In this document: piece by piece, positions 24,208 to 34,300 of the stretch
How positions within the stretch are numbered: position 1 is the first letter of the stretch
Layout of the letters: every line of letters starts with the position of its first letter
Source: JAFMDF01 sp965277445
Lineage (GTDB): Bacteria; Bacteroidota; Bacteroidia; Chitinophagales; Saprospiraceae
Assembly: GCA_965277445.1 (NCBI GenBank)
Contig: CBDICY010000013.1
Span: 2,418,001-2,482,000 of the forward strand
Direction of reading: 5' to 3'
DNA: 64,000 nucleotides
Made by a program: the position numbers and the translations under genes
Notes under the pieces: generated by a model
What the model was told of the DNA's origin: nothing
Database searches by the model: none
The model's input: the letters and a program-made list of their open reading frames with translations, nothing else

Positions 24208-25323
24208 ATGGAAGTAGGAACTGGTAAAATTATAACGGATAAAATGGCTGACTTATTGGCTGAAAATACGTCGAATAATATAATTTTTCAAGGTGGAGCA
24301 GCTTTGGTTAATCAAACGCCCAATTTTAATTTTGAAGATATAGAATTTTCCTCAAAGGATAAACATGTTTCACACGATTTTGTCGCAGATCAATTGCAAA
24401 CAAGAATTATTCTAGAGTCATCTGAAACTGAGGAAACAGCTATACTCTTTGAGCAAGCAAAAAACTTATCTACTACCATTGGATTTTGTAATCAATGGAA
24501 CGCCTATTATCCTAAGATAAAAGAGCTTCTAAAAACCTTAGATGATGCCAAGGATAATGCTACCCTTGTAAAAGGCTTTAATAGTTTAAAAAATGCTGCT
24601 TCATTGAAGAGTAAAGAGGCTGTTGAACTAATTAAGGGATTGAATAATTTGAAAACCGCACTAGAAAATAACCTTACTCATTTGAATATGGATCAAGTCA
24701 TTTTCAATAAATACTTTGATGATAAAGGTTCTCCGATTAAGATTTCAGAAGAGGTTGATTCGTATCTTAGTCAAATGGCATCGGATAATAAGACGCTTTC
24801 ACGTGGTGCTACTCGCCAAGGGCTAGGTATTGCAATTATTGTGGTAGTGATTGTTCTTGAGGCATTTTCCAAATCTCAGGAAGAAAATCCTAGTGCAGAA
24901 CCTAGCGATGCTTCTAACAAGGCAATTACTTATTCCGTGGAAATGATTAAAGATGATATCAAACAACAAAACGAGGCGTCTGAAGATTGGAAAACTACTT
25001 TTGAGAAATATAAAGGTTTAATATCTTCTTTAGAATATGATAAAAAACTTTATATTACTATTCAAAATTATATGTCTGCTGTGAAATTATTAGTGAATAC
25101 ATTAAACGATTCAAAACAAAATGAGATTAGTATTCAATCAGAATGGAATAATTTAAGCAATTATTTTGATAATCTTAGTAAAGAAATAGTAGGGTTGAAG
25201 AGCAATGCAAAGCTTAATTTAAGTAATGAAATTGAGTCTTTTAATACTTCTATAAATATACTTAAAACAACTGCTGTTGCTATGCAGAACCAGGGTATGG
25301 TAAAAATTGAATCCCATGAGTAG
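24208..25323 (+). CDS. Tripartite alpha-pore-forming toxin component (HBL/NHE/Ahl 'C'-like, single hydrophobic helix)
   Basis: 371 residues, nearly all predicted helix. One short hydrophobic segment, GLGIAIIVVVIVLEAF (about 205-220), is long enough for one leaflet or one membrane pass. Before it are coiled-coil helices, and after it an acidic/polar loop (SKSQEENPSAEPSD) and two more helices. The N-terminal part (IEFSSKDKHVSHDF and the following helix with TTIGFCNQWNAYY) is recognisably related to the first toxin protein (VPFSDHDKHVIVDL, DIIGYSNMFESRY). In AhlC/NHE-like systems one component inserts with a single short hydrophobic head, which fits. No signal peptide is present. Confidence 0.68.
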   Translation: MEVGTGKIITDKMADLLAENTSNNIIFQGGAALVNQTPNFNFEDIEFSSKDKHVSHDFVADQLQTRIILESSETEETAILFEQAKNLSTTIGFCNQWNAYYPKIKELLKTLDDAKDNATLVKGFNSLKNAASLKSKEAVELIKGLNNLKTALENNLTHLNMDQVIFNKYFDDKGSPIKISEEVDSYLSQMASDNKTLSRGATRQGLGIAIIVVVIVLEAFSKSQEENPSAEPSDASNKAITYSVEMIKDDIKQQNEASEDWKTTFEKYKGLISSLEYDKKLYITIQNYMSAVKLLVNTLNDSKQNEISIQSEWNNLSNYFDNLSKEIVGLKSNAKLNLSNEIESFNTSINILKTTAVAMQNQGMVKIESHE

Positions 25324-25517
25324 AAGTACTTGAGAAAAAGTAATTACTTTAACCTGACGTTTCACTAAAAAGACATTTAGATGAAAAATTGGGTGTAAAA
25401 TTCATTTTCAATTATTTAAAATTGATAAAAAAAACTCATGTGATTTTTACTAAATTATTGAATTAACCCCCTCTTTCATTACTAAATTTTATTTTTTATT
25501 TCAAAGTTATTTTTACA
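25324..25517. other. Gene-free stretch after the toxin genes
   Basis: AT-rich DNA with no gene and no clear terminator directly after the third toxin gene. A palindromic element begins at 25518. Confidence 0.4.
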
Positions 25518-25679
25518 TAAGTACCAACTCATAATTAGTTTAAAATTTCAGGGAGATTATTTTTTCGATAGTTTTCTTTAAAAATCCAGTCATAGCACCG
25601 CTACGGCTTGATTTTTTTAGAGGAAAATAGCGGAAAAAGAAGCCGCTGAAAATTAATAATAATTGTGTGTTGGTACTTA
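25518..25679. mobile_element. MITE-like palindromic element with about 34-bp terminal inverted repeats
   Basis: The left end TAAGTACCAACTCATAATTA and right end TAATTGTGTGTTGGTACTTA are inverted, and similarity continues inward to TTTCAG/CTGAAA. The centre has a further AAAAATC/GATTTTT stem around CACCGCTACGG. It has no coding capacity and no obvious target duplication. Confidence 0.6.
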
Positions 25680-25691
25680 GGTCTAATAAAA

Positions 25692-25728
25692 TGAAAAAAG
25701 GGCTACAAATCAAATTGTAGCCCTTTTT
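25692..25728. terminator. Strong bidirectional terminator after secG
   Basis: AAAAAAGGGCTACAA and TTGTAGCCCTTTTT form a perfect stem with a short loop and A/T runs on both sides. It serves secG (minus strand) and possibly the toxin genes (plus strand). Confidence 0.85.
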
Positions 25729-25806
25729 AATCGCCGATTAAATTCATAGGAGCAAATCACCAAGAAGGCAGAACTGCCTACTGAAAATTGCTTATTACCT
25801 ACTAAA

Positions 25807-26070
25807 TTACTGAGTCAATAACTCAGGTCCCTCAGTACCAGAACCACCTACCATCAAACTAGTGATGATGCATAGTGCAAATAAAGTAATAGCTAAACCC
25901 CAAGTCAATTTTTCAATAAAATCAGTAGAGCGAGCAGCACCTAACATTTGATTAGCAGAGTTGCCACCAAAAGTAGAATCTACACCACCACCTTTTGGGT
26001 TTTGGATTAATACGGTTGCCATCAATAAGACACAAACCAAAGCGATAAGAATAACCATTCCTGTCAACAT
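25807..26070 (-). CDS. secG: Preprotein translocase subunit SecG
   Basis: 87 residues with two membrane helices (about 3-21 and 57-76) and the family loop VLIQNPKGGGVDSTFGG between them, followed by ANQMLGAARSTDFIEKLTW. SecG assists SecYEG-mediated export in the inner membrane. It is 88 bases from the TPR gene on the same strand, probably one transcript ending at the terminator 25692-25728. In related genomes groES usually follows directly; here the toxin locus intervenes. Confidence 0.95.
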   Translation of the reverse strand: MLTGMVILIALVCVLLMATVLIQNPKGGGVDSTFGGNSANQMLGAARSTDFIEKLTWGLAITLFALCIITSLMVGGSGTEGPELLTQ

Positions 26071-26158
26071 ATCTTTCTATTTTTAATTTTATATGATTGT
26101 CAATTTCTAAAAAATATAAGTCAAATAAATCTTTTCTAGATGAATTATCGTTTACTGT

Positions 26159-28027
26159 CTACGAATCTTCATCGGGAAGGTTTTGAATTTTTTCAATTTC
26201 GCCTGCAAAGAAACTACTTTTTTTAGGCATAATCAAGCATAATTGTTCGTACATTGTTCTCGCCTTACTATATTGTCCTTGTCTAACCAATAGTTGTGCC
26301 AAGGTTTCGGACACTAAGGCCGTATCGAAGGCTAAACTTTCCTCTGCAAAAGCTACCGTTTTTTCAAATGTTTTAGGAATAACTTTGCGTTTCCTTTTGA
26401 TGATTTTGCCTTTTCCATTAATGGTAGGCATTAAATTGGTACTTGAAAACGGACTGATTGCTAGGCTATTTTGCTGTTGCCAGCTACTAAATTTTGCTTT
26501 AGGGGCAGGTTTTGTTGCCTTAGCAGATTGATCAAAGGTTGCGGCTAAACGATCTAAGCTACTAAACTTAAAGGTCGCTTTTGCTGGTTTAGGAACAGGC
26601 TTTTTGGCTATTTCTTCTACTATTGAATCCTCAACTACTGTTTCAGGTGCTTCAACTGCTGCAAGAATTGTTGCTGGAATAGACGCTTCTTGCTGAACAA
26701 CTTCTGGTTTAGATTCAGTTGGTGGAACAGCTAAAGTTTCAATTGCTTCTACTGCATTTGATGGAATAGCTATTTCCTCACTTTCCACTAACTCAGCTGG
26801 CTCCTCTGGTGGAATTATTTCTGTGCCTTCTTGAATAGATTCAAAAGTGATTGGATCACTTTCAGAGTATTCAACTTCAAAGTCTATAGAAGGTAGGATT
26901 TTTTCTTCGGTGGTTTTTTCTGCTGCTTCGACTATTGCTGTTTCTACTAAATCATCGACTTCTTCATTAGAAGTCGTTGCCTCTTCAATGACTTCGCTTT
27001 CTGTTACTAATAAAGCTTCTGGATTTTCAATAAAAGCAACGGAATCACTAGCTGCTGGTTCTGCGACTGCTTCCGCTCCCTCGAATAAAGATGCTACTAA
27101 ATCCTTGTCCAGTACAGGCTCATTTTTGGAAGCGTATAAGTCATTTACTTCTACTGCATCTTCGGGTAAGCCACCAAGTACCTCTGGTACTTCTGTTACT
27201 TCCTTAGTAACAAAAGAAGCCGATGGAGCTGCTTCATTTTCAATGGTGGCAATTCCAGATAGTTCTTCTTCAAAATCTAAAGTGATAAACTCTTCTTCTT
27301 CTATCGAGTTAACCGTTTCTTCCGAAGGCAAATTGTCGGTTGCTTCAATTGGAATAGGCGTATCTTCTATAATTATTGGATTTTCAGGAAGCTCTTTATT
27401 TATCTCTGTTTCCAAAGTTGAAGGCGCTACTATTGGTGCTACTTCCTCTACAGGTATTTCTATTTCCTCCACTAAAGGTTCAATAGTATCCGTAGCTAAA
27501 CTGGTCACTAAAGCAGCAGCGCCTAATGCTGGGGCAATTTCTTCTAAAGCATCAGTTGTAGCCTCTAAGGTAATCTCTTCGCTTATTGATGGAGTAGGCG
27601 GTAGTTCTACTTCTGGCTCGGAAAGCGGTATTTCTTGTGGAATCGGTACTTGTTTTTCTTGTAGAAAATTTAAATTATTGACTTCGTTAACCGCTAATTC
27701 TTCTCCTAAATCTCGTTCTAGGGCAGACAATTCTTTTAATTCTAAGAAATCTTCTCCCATGATAATGCTCTCCTCTAAATCTTCTAGCACAATCGGATCT
27801 TCACTAAAAATACGGTGTAAATGGGAACGATCAATACCATAGGTCGCCAATAATTCTATATTTCTATCTAGATCAGTATTGTCTTCTTGTTGACTTTTCA
27901 TCGCCAACAAATAGCGTAGACTAAGACTATAGGGATACTGTACCACCATAGACTTCAACTCCTGGTAAGACACCTGATGTAAGTACTCCCGATTACCGAG
28001 AAATTTTAATAAATTATCTGAAGTCAT
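26159..28027 (-). CDS. TPR-like protein with long acidic low-complexity middle
   Basis: 622 residues. A conserved N-terminal helical part (about 1-125, DNLLKFLGNREYLHQVSYQE onward) and a C-terminal TPR-like pair (LVSETLAQLLVRQGQYSKAR, then MYEQLCLIMPKKSSFFAGEI) flank about 400 residues dominated by Glu, Pro, Ala, Val, Thr and Ile. The ends resemble the Bacteroidota TPR protein that commonly precedes secG; the middle is probably disordered and variable in length between species. It lacks a signal peptide, so it is likely cytoplasmic. Function unknown. Confidence 0.75.
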   Translation of the reverse strand: MTSDNLLKFLGNREYLHQVSYQELKSMVVQYPYSLSLRYLLAMKSQQEDNTDLDRNIELLATYGIDRSHLHRIFSEDPIVLEDLEESIIMGEDFLELKELSALERDLGEELAVNEVNNLNFLQEKQVPIPQEIPLSEPEVELPPTPSISEEITLEATTDALEEIAPALGAAALVTSLATDTIEPLVEEIEIPVEEVAPIVAPSTLETEINKELPENPIIIEDTPIPIEATDNLPSEETVNSIEEEEFITLDFEEELSGIATIENEAAPSASFVTKEVTEVPEVLGGLPEDAVEVNDLYASKNEPVLDKDLVASLFEGAEAVAEPAASDSVAFIENPEALLVTESEVIEEATTSNEEVDDLVETAIVEAAEKTTEEKILPSIDFEVEYSESDPITFESIQEGTEIIPPEEPAELVESEEIAIPSNAVEAIETLAVPPTESKPEVVQQEASIPATILAAVEAPETVVEDSIVEEIAKKPVPKPAKATFKFSSLDRLAATFDQSAKATKPAPKAKFSSWQQQNSLAISPFSSTNLMPTINGKGKIIKRKRKVIPKTFEKTVAFAEESLAFDTALVSETLAQLLVRQGQYSKARTMYEQLCLIMPKKSSFFAGEIEKIQNLPDEDS

Positions 28028-28230
28028 AGCCCGCTTTTTTCCATGAAGATAAGGTGAGTTTTAATTTAAAATTTTCAACAAGAAAAATAAGTCTACTTTC
28101 TTTTGAATACTTACCCTATAAATTTATGCTCAATTTGTATGTCGTAATTTTATCGGTTTTCTAAAGAATAACAAGAATTTTGCAATATAATAGGATTTGA
28201 GGAAAGGAAAAAGTGTTTTGGAAAATTTCA

Positions 28231-28320
28231 GTTGCGAGTTGCGCGTTACGGGTTGCGAATTAAACCCAATTGGTAGTCAAAAATCGATAAATTTTAAACC
28301 CGTAACTCGCAACCCGTAAC
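28231..28320 (-). terminator. Long inverted repeat directly after the giant T9SS gene
   Basis: 28231-28254 and 28297-28320 are complementary at about 20 of 24 positions, both built from GTTGCGAGTT/GTTACGGGTT words. The right arm ends five bases from the stop of the giant gene. It is a likely terminator. Confidence 0.5.
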
Positions 28321-28325
28321 ACTAA

Positions 28326-31300
28326 TTACTTATTAAGGACCAACATTTTTTTCACCGCATTACCGAAAGGCGTATTTAATTGATAATAATAAACCCCACC
28401 AGTTGGTAAATCTGTGCGCTGAACTGTCCATTCATTTTGTCCTTTTTGCCCGTTTTCCTCGGTTGTTTTTATCAACTTTCCTTGCATATCAAAAATACGC
28501 AATTGCACCTGTCCATTGTCAGGTAGTTGATATTTTATTACGGTCGTTTGTGCAAAAGGGTTAGGTTGGTTTTGAGATAATTCAAAATCAGCTGTCGACG
28601 ATAATATAGGAGTGGTAAATGCTAATTCAATAGCTAAGTAATTATTGTCTTTGTCATAAGCTTCCGCTACTAGGAAATCAGAAGTGATTTGTAATAATTC
28701 ACTTAGTTTGCCAGTTTGATGGGCTTTAATTTTTAATTGGAACAAACTGTTGTTAGTCAGCGATTTATCTGGATTTTCATTCACCCAACTGGTTAATAAG
28801 TACCCTCTTTGTTGTAAAGATTGTCCAATATTATTGGTAGAAAAATGATCGGACACTTCGATTGCTTCAATGCTTAATGCTTGCTGATTGGCGACTAAGG
28901 TATATTGGAAACCTAATAAATTGGATAAATTTTCTCCTTTGAAGGCAACCGTTATTGTTTCTCCTTTTTGAAGATACATTTCCTTAGTTGTGATGGTGAA
29001 AGTACCCTTTGAGGTATTTCTATCCTCCGCTAAAACTAAATTATTAGGCGTTGCTGTAGCATTTACATCTCCAATTTTGACCCCAATAAAATCAGCTACT
29101 AAATCTTTATCCCTCAAATTTAAAGTAGTTGATTCTGGAAATGCTTCTTGGAATGGATTGGCTGGATTAGGGAATTCATAATCACTAGCAACAAAACGCC
29201 AAGAAGTATTTTTGGTGAAATTGGAAATATCAGACAATAATAATTTTCTTAATTCTAAAATATCGGAAACGGTTACAGCACCAGAATGATTGACATCTCC
29301 AGCAATAATTTTATACGGAGAATCAAATTTCTGATTGCCTAAAATATGATTTTGCATTAAAACCAAATCAAAAGTGGTTACCCCATTTAATGGGTTTACA
29401 TCTTTATGGGGCGTGATTTTGTAATTGGCAGGCGCTAAATCTGTAAAAGCATAACTGCCATCTTCCGCATTGATAATATCTACTTGATTGCTACAACTAA
29501 GATTGACTTCACTAAGCGGCATGCCATCTTCCATTGTAATTAACCCCGAAACTTTAGCAGTTTGATCGCTTGCACCACCGTTCCCTACACAAATTTCTCC
29601 TGTTCTTTTAAAGGCTTCTACAACCACTTCCGAAGTACCCACTTTTTTATAAACTTCGGTTGGTAAAGGCTCATCTTTAATCAAAACATCAATACAAGTA
29701 TTATCTGTTAATAGTTCTACTTCAACTTGGTAAATTATCGTAGAATCGGCTAAGTCGATACCTTCAATAGTGCCATCAAACCATGACATAGTAAATTGAT
29801 CGTCTTTGAGACTAAATTGACTCGTTGATAAACCTGCTAGGTTTAAATCTGTAATGCCAATGATTTTAGCGACACTTGGATCTGCTAAATGGACTGATTT
29901 TTGGAAACCTACGATGGATTTAAAATTCAATACATAAAGTGGAATTTTTACCGTATTGCCCACTTGCCCAGTTACTTCTCCAAAATCAAATTCAAATGAC
30001 TTATTGGTATTTAAGGCTTCAATCGTATAGTCTTCACAATAAGTATCTGCTCCACAGTCATTGGTTGCAGTTAAGCAAATAGTGTACGTACCTTCCCTTG
30101 TAAAACTATGCGTGGTATTGTCTTCATTGGCAGTTGTACCATCTCCAAAATCCCAACTGTAAGCTGTTCCATTTTGAGTGGTATTGGTAAAAATGCCTTC
30201 TAAATCATTAAAATTTAAATCAAAATTAGCAGTCGGATTATTGTCTCCTCCTTCCAAGACGACTGGAATAACCGTTGAACAACCACCTGCATCAGTTACG
30301 GTAATATTATAATCGCCTGCACTTAAATTACTAAAAGTAGCAAAAGGACTTTGCTCGGTATCGCTTAAAGCGTATAAATAAGGCGGAATGCCTCTAGTGA
30401 CGTTCACTTTGAGGCTACCATTATCGGTATTACAACCAGGTTGTTGGGTAATATCAATGACTGCCGTTGGTTCTTGAGTAGGCAAATTAACAATGACACT
30501 TTGGGTGCGTTCACAACCTGCTGCATCGGTTACTTTTAAGTCGTAAATACCCGCAGCAATCCCTCTAAAGGTGGATAGATTAGTAGGCCCACTTCCAATA
30601 TCGTACTGATAAGGTGCTTGCCCTTGGGTAGCGGTAATATTAATGATAGCACTTGGGTCACCGCAACTCGCCAATACTTCTACAGTTAAATTTGGTCCGT
30701 CGGTAGCAGTTATTTCAATATTTTGATTCGTAGCACAACCGTTGGCATCTATCGCAGCTACTGCATAAGTCCCTGCTGCCAAATCGGTAAAGTTAGCACT
30801 CGGATAAGCAATGCCGTTTAGCGTATAATTATAAGGCGCTTGCCCCCCCGTTGGATTAATGGTAAAGCGACCATTATTTTCTCCACAAGCAGCGGGTAAT
30901 TGATCAGTAATCGCCAAACTGATGTCGGTGCTTCCTTCTATGGTAATGGTTTTAACTTGACTACAATTACTAGCATCTGTAATGGTCACCTCATAATTGC
31001 CTGGGCTTAGATTTCGGAAGGTATTATTAGTAGATTCTCCTTCCCCTAAGTCAAAAAAGTAAGGAGCAACACCACCTGTAACTTGTAAGTCAAATTGCCC
31101 ATCTGCGGTGCTACAATTGGCTGCTTGTTGATTGACAACTTCAATTTCAGGCATTTCCGTTCCTTCGATAACGACGCCTAAGGCAGTCGCGCAATTATTT
31201 GCATCCGTCACCACAATGGTATAAGCACCCGCCTTTAATTCAGAAAAATCTGGATTGGCGGTACTTTCTCCGCCGATACTAAAACCATACGGAGGAAGTC

Positions 31301-34300
31301 CGCCAAAAGCAGAAACTTTGAAACTACCATTTGCTTCTCCACAACTAGCATCTATAATATCTCCAATGCCAAAAGTAGGCGCAGGAATATTGCCCAAAGT
31401 AATAGATTGAGTTGCCGTACAACCATTATCATCCGTTAAGGTAACGACATAATTGCCACCTGCTAAATCATAAAATTCTGGATCATCGGTTGGTCCATCT
31501 CCAATATCATAAGTATAAGGCGCAAAACCACCAAAGGCATTGACAGTAAAAGAACCATTTGATCTATCACAACGAGCTTCGGAAGTATTTTGTACATTTA
31601 TTTGTGGCCCACCTGTACTTTCAATGTCGATTGTGGTACTAGCAGTACAATTATTATTATCCGTTAATGTAACCGTATAAGATCCTGCGGCTAAATTATT
31701 GAAGGTTGGATTGAACGTTGGGCCTTCTCCAATATCGTAAGTAAAAGGAGCGACTCCTGTTCCTATTACCGTTAAAATAGCATTATTTAAATTACAAGAA
31801 GCATCTTGTTTATTGGCTATCGCTAACGTTGGCGTAGGAGAGTTCTCAATGGTGACTGCCATTACATCTGAACAACTATTGGCATCATAAACGGTTACCG
31901 TATAATCTCCTTCGGCAAGACTACTAAAGTTAGGATTAGTCGTAATGCCTTGTCCAATATCGTAAGTATAAGGCGCTTGCCCGCCTGCGGATAATACAGA
32001 AAGTGCGCCATTGGCGTTGCCACAAGCCGCATTTTGGCTGGAGGTAATACTCAAATTGGGACTAGATGGTTCGTTAATCGTAATTGATTGAAGCGCTGTA
32101 CAATTATTGGCATCTGTTACCGTAATTACATAATCACCTGCTGATAAGTTTGCGAAATTTGGGGAGAGGCTATTGCCATTTCCAATATTGTATTGAAAAG
32201 GAGCAGCACCGCCAGTAACAGAAATACTAACTGAACCACTAGATTGAGAACAAGTGGTTTGGGTTACATTATTAATAGCCGTAACGGGTGCGGTGCTTCC
32301 GCTAAGATTAATGTTCGCTACCGTAGAACAATTATTAGCATCCACTACCGTAACAGCGTAATTTCCTGCTGTTAACCCTGTGAATTCATTCGTAGTAACA
32401 GCTCCATTTCCAAGGTTATATGTATAAGGCGTTTGTCCACCTGTAGCAGCGATTCGAAAAGAACCATTCGCCCCGTTGCAGTTGTCATCTCGCATATCCG
32501 CTACGGAGACATTGATGCTGCCTGTTCGTTGAATCGTAATTGTTTGGGAAGTGCTACAATTATTGGCATCCATGACAGAAACAGTATAATTTCCTGCTGC
32601 CAGATTATTAAAAGAAGGCGTTCGACTAATCTGCCCATTGTCTAACTCATAAATATAAGGTGCTCTACCACCAGTTGCTTGTACGGTAAAACTTCCGTCT
32701 GCTGCGCCACAACTTTCATTATCAGTATTAACAATGCTTAGAGAAGGCGTAGGATCTTGCGAAATAATGACCGTTAAATTGGCATCACAACCCGCTGCAT
32801 CTGTAGCCGTTACGGTATAAGTACCTGCACTTAAGTTGGAAAAGATTGGATTTTGCGTAGCTCCATTACCGAAATCATAAGTAATAGGTTGCTGAGCATT
32901 ACCAGATGAAAGGGTGAAGGCACCATCGTTACCAACACAACTTTCATTACTAAAACCAGAAATACCTAAATCTATGCTACAATCAGCGGGGGGCGGTGCA
33001 ATTCCTGCAACGGTTATACAAACGCCGAAAGCAGAAGTATTGCCTGTTGAATTAGTCAGCAACGCAGTAAGTTGTTCACCTCCTTGGAGCGTAATTCCAT
33101 TTAAAAACGGCGCATCCATTCTCCAAATATTGTTAACTACCGTAGCTCGACCAATTAAGGTATTTCCTTGACATGGGCCGTCTTGACAATTACTACTTGT
33201 GGTATAAACTTCTACCGTTCCATCGCTATCTGCTGTTCCATTAATGACGGAGACAGATGCTGTATTAATAGTCGGTGCAACCTGTGCATTATTGCCGTCT
33301 CCACCTAAGGCTATTCCATTGTCGGTATTACAATAAAAGGCATTGCCTAATATGCTATTATTAAAAGAACCGCTGAAAACGCTTAGGCCAATGGGGTTAT
33401 AGGCAAAAACATTTCCTTCCCCAGTTGCTGTTCCACCAATCAAGTTATTACTATTCCCATTGCTTTGAAGAATGATTCCACATAATTCATTGCCAATCGT
33501 AACTGTTTTTTCAAAGTTTGTACCGATAATATTTCCTTGAATCGTGGTATTTTGGGCGCCATTTTTCATCACAATGGCACAACCATTCCAAGACCTCTGA
33601 GCAGGGTCATCTTCAAAAATATCTTTTTCTGAACCACAATTATAGAGTACATTTCCTTTATTCGGTGCACCAATAATATTAAAATCACCACCTGTAATGT
33701 CAATCCCATCATCGGGGAAATTTCTAATTTCTAACCCATAAATTTCACAATTATCCGCTCGTACCCAAAGGGCATTATGCGGAAATCGCCAATCATATCC
33801 ACTTCCATCTAAGACAATCAAGGGTTGAAAAACGCCGCCTGTGCCATAGCCCGGTTGCGTAGTGGCATCAATAATTGTTCCACCATCTCGTAGGAAAGGC
33901 AATTCGGTGCTAGTAGTAGAACCAACATTGATTTGTTGGCGACCACCTCCGTTAATATTAAATTGAATAGTATTTGGCCCTGGGGTAGCATTGGCACATT
34001 CAATTGCTGCTCTTAACGATCCATCGCCACCATCATTATTATTGGTAACCCAAATGATGCCATTGGTATCGGAACAGTTATTTGTTGCTACTAAGGAAGT
34101 AATACAGTCGCTAAAAGTAGAGGTTCTATCGTTACTATCCAACGCAATGGCGGTGATATTTTCTCCATTGATGATATCTCGATTGAAAGGCGCATTTAGA
34201 GTCCAATTGCCATCATTTTGTACAATGGTTCTACCAATAAAAGTAGTGCCTTGACAAGGAGTATCTCCACAACCTTCGGAAATATAGAGTTCTATTTCAT

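Noticed and set aside
26847..27842. 331-residue serine-rich plus-strand frame opposite the TPR gene
   Set aside because: It is the shadow of the Glu/Ala/Val-rich middle of the minus-strand gene; serine-rich composition follows from the complement of acidic codons.
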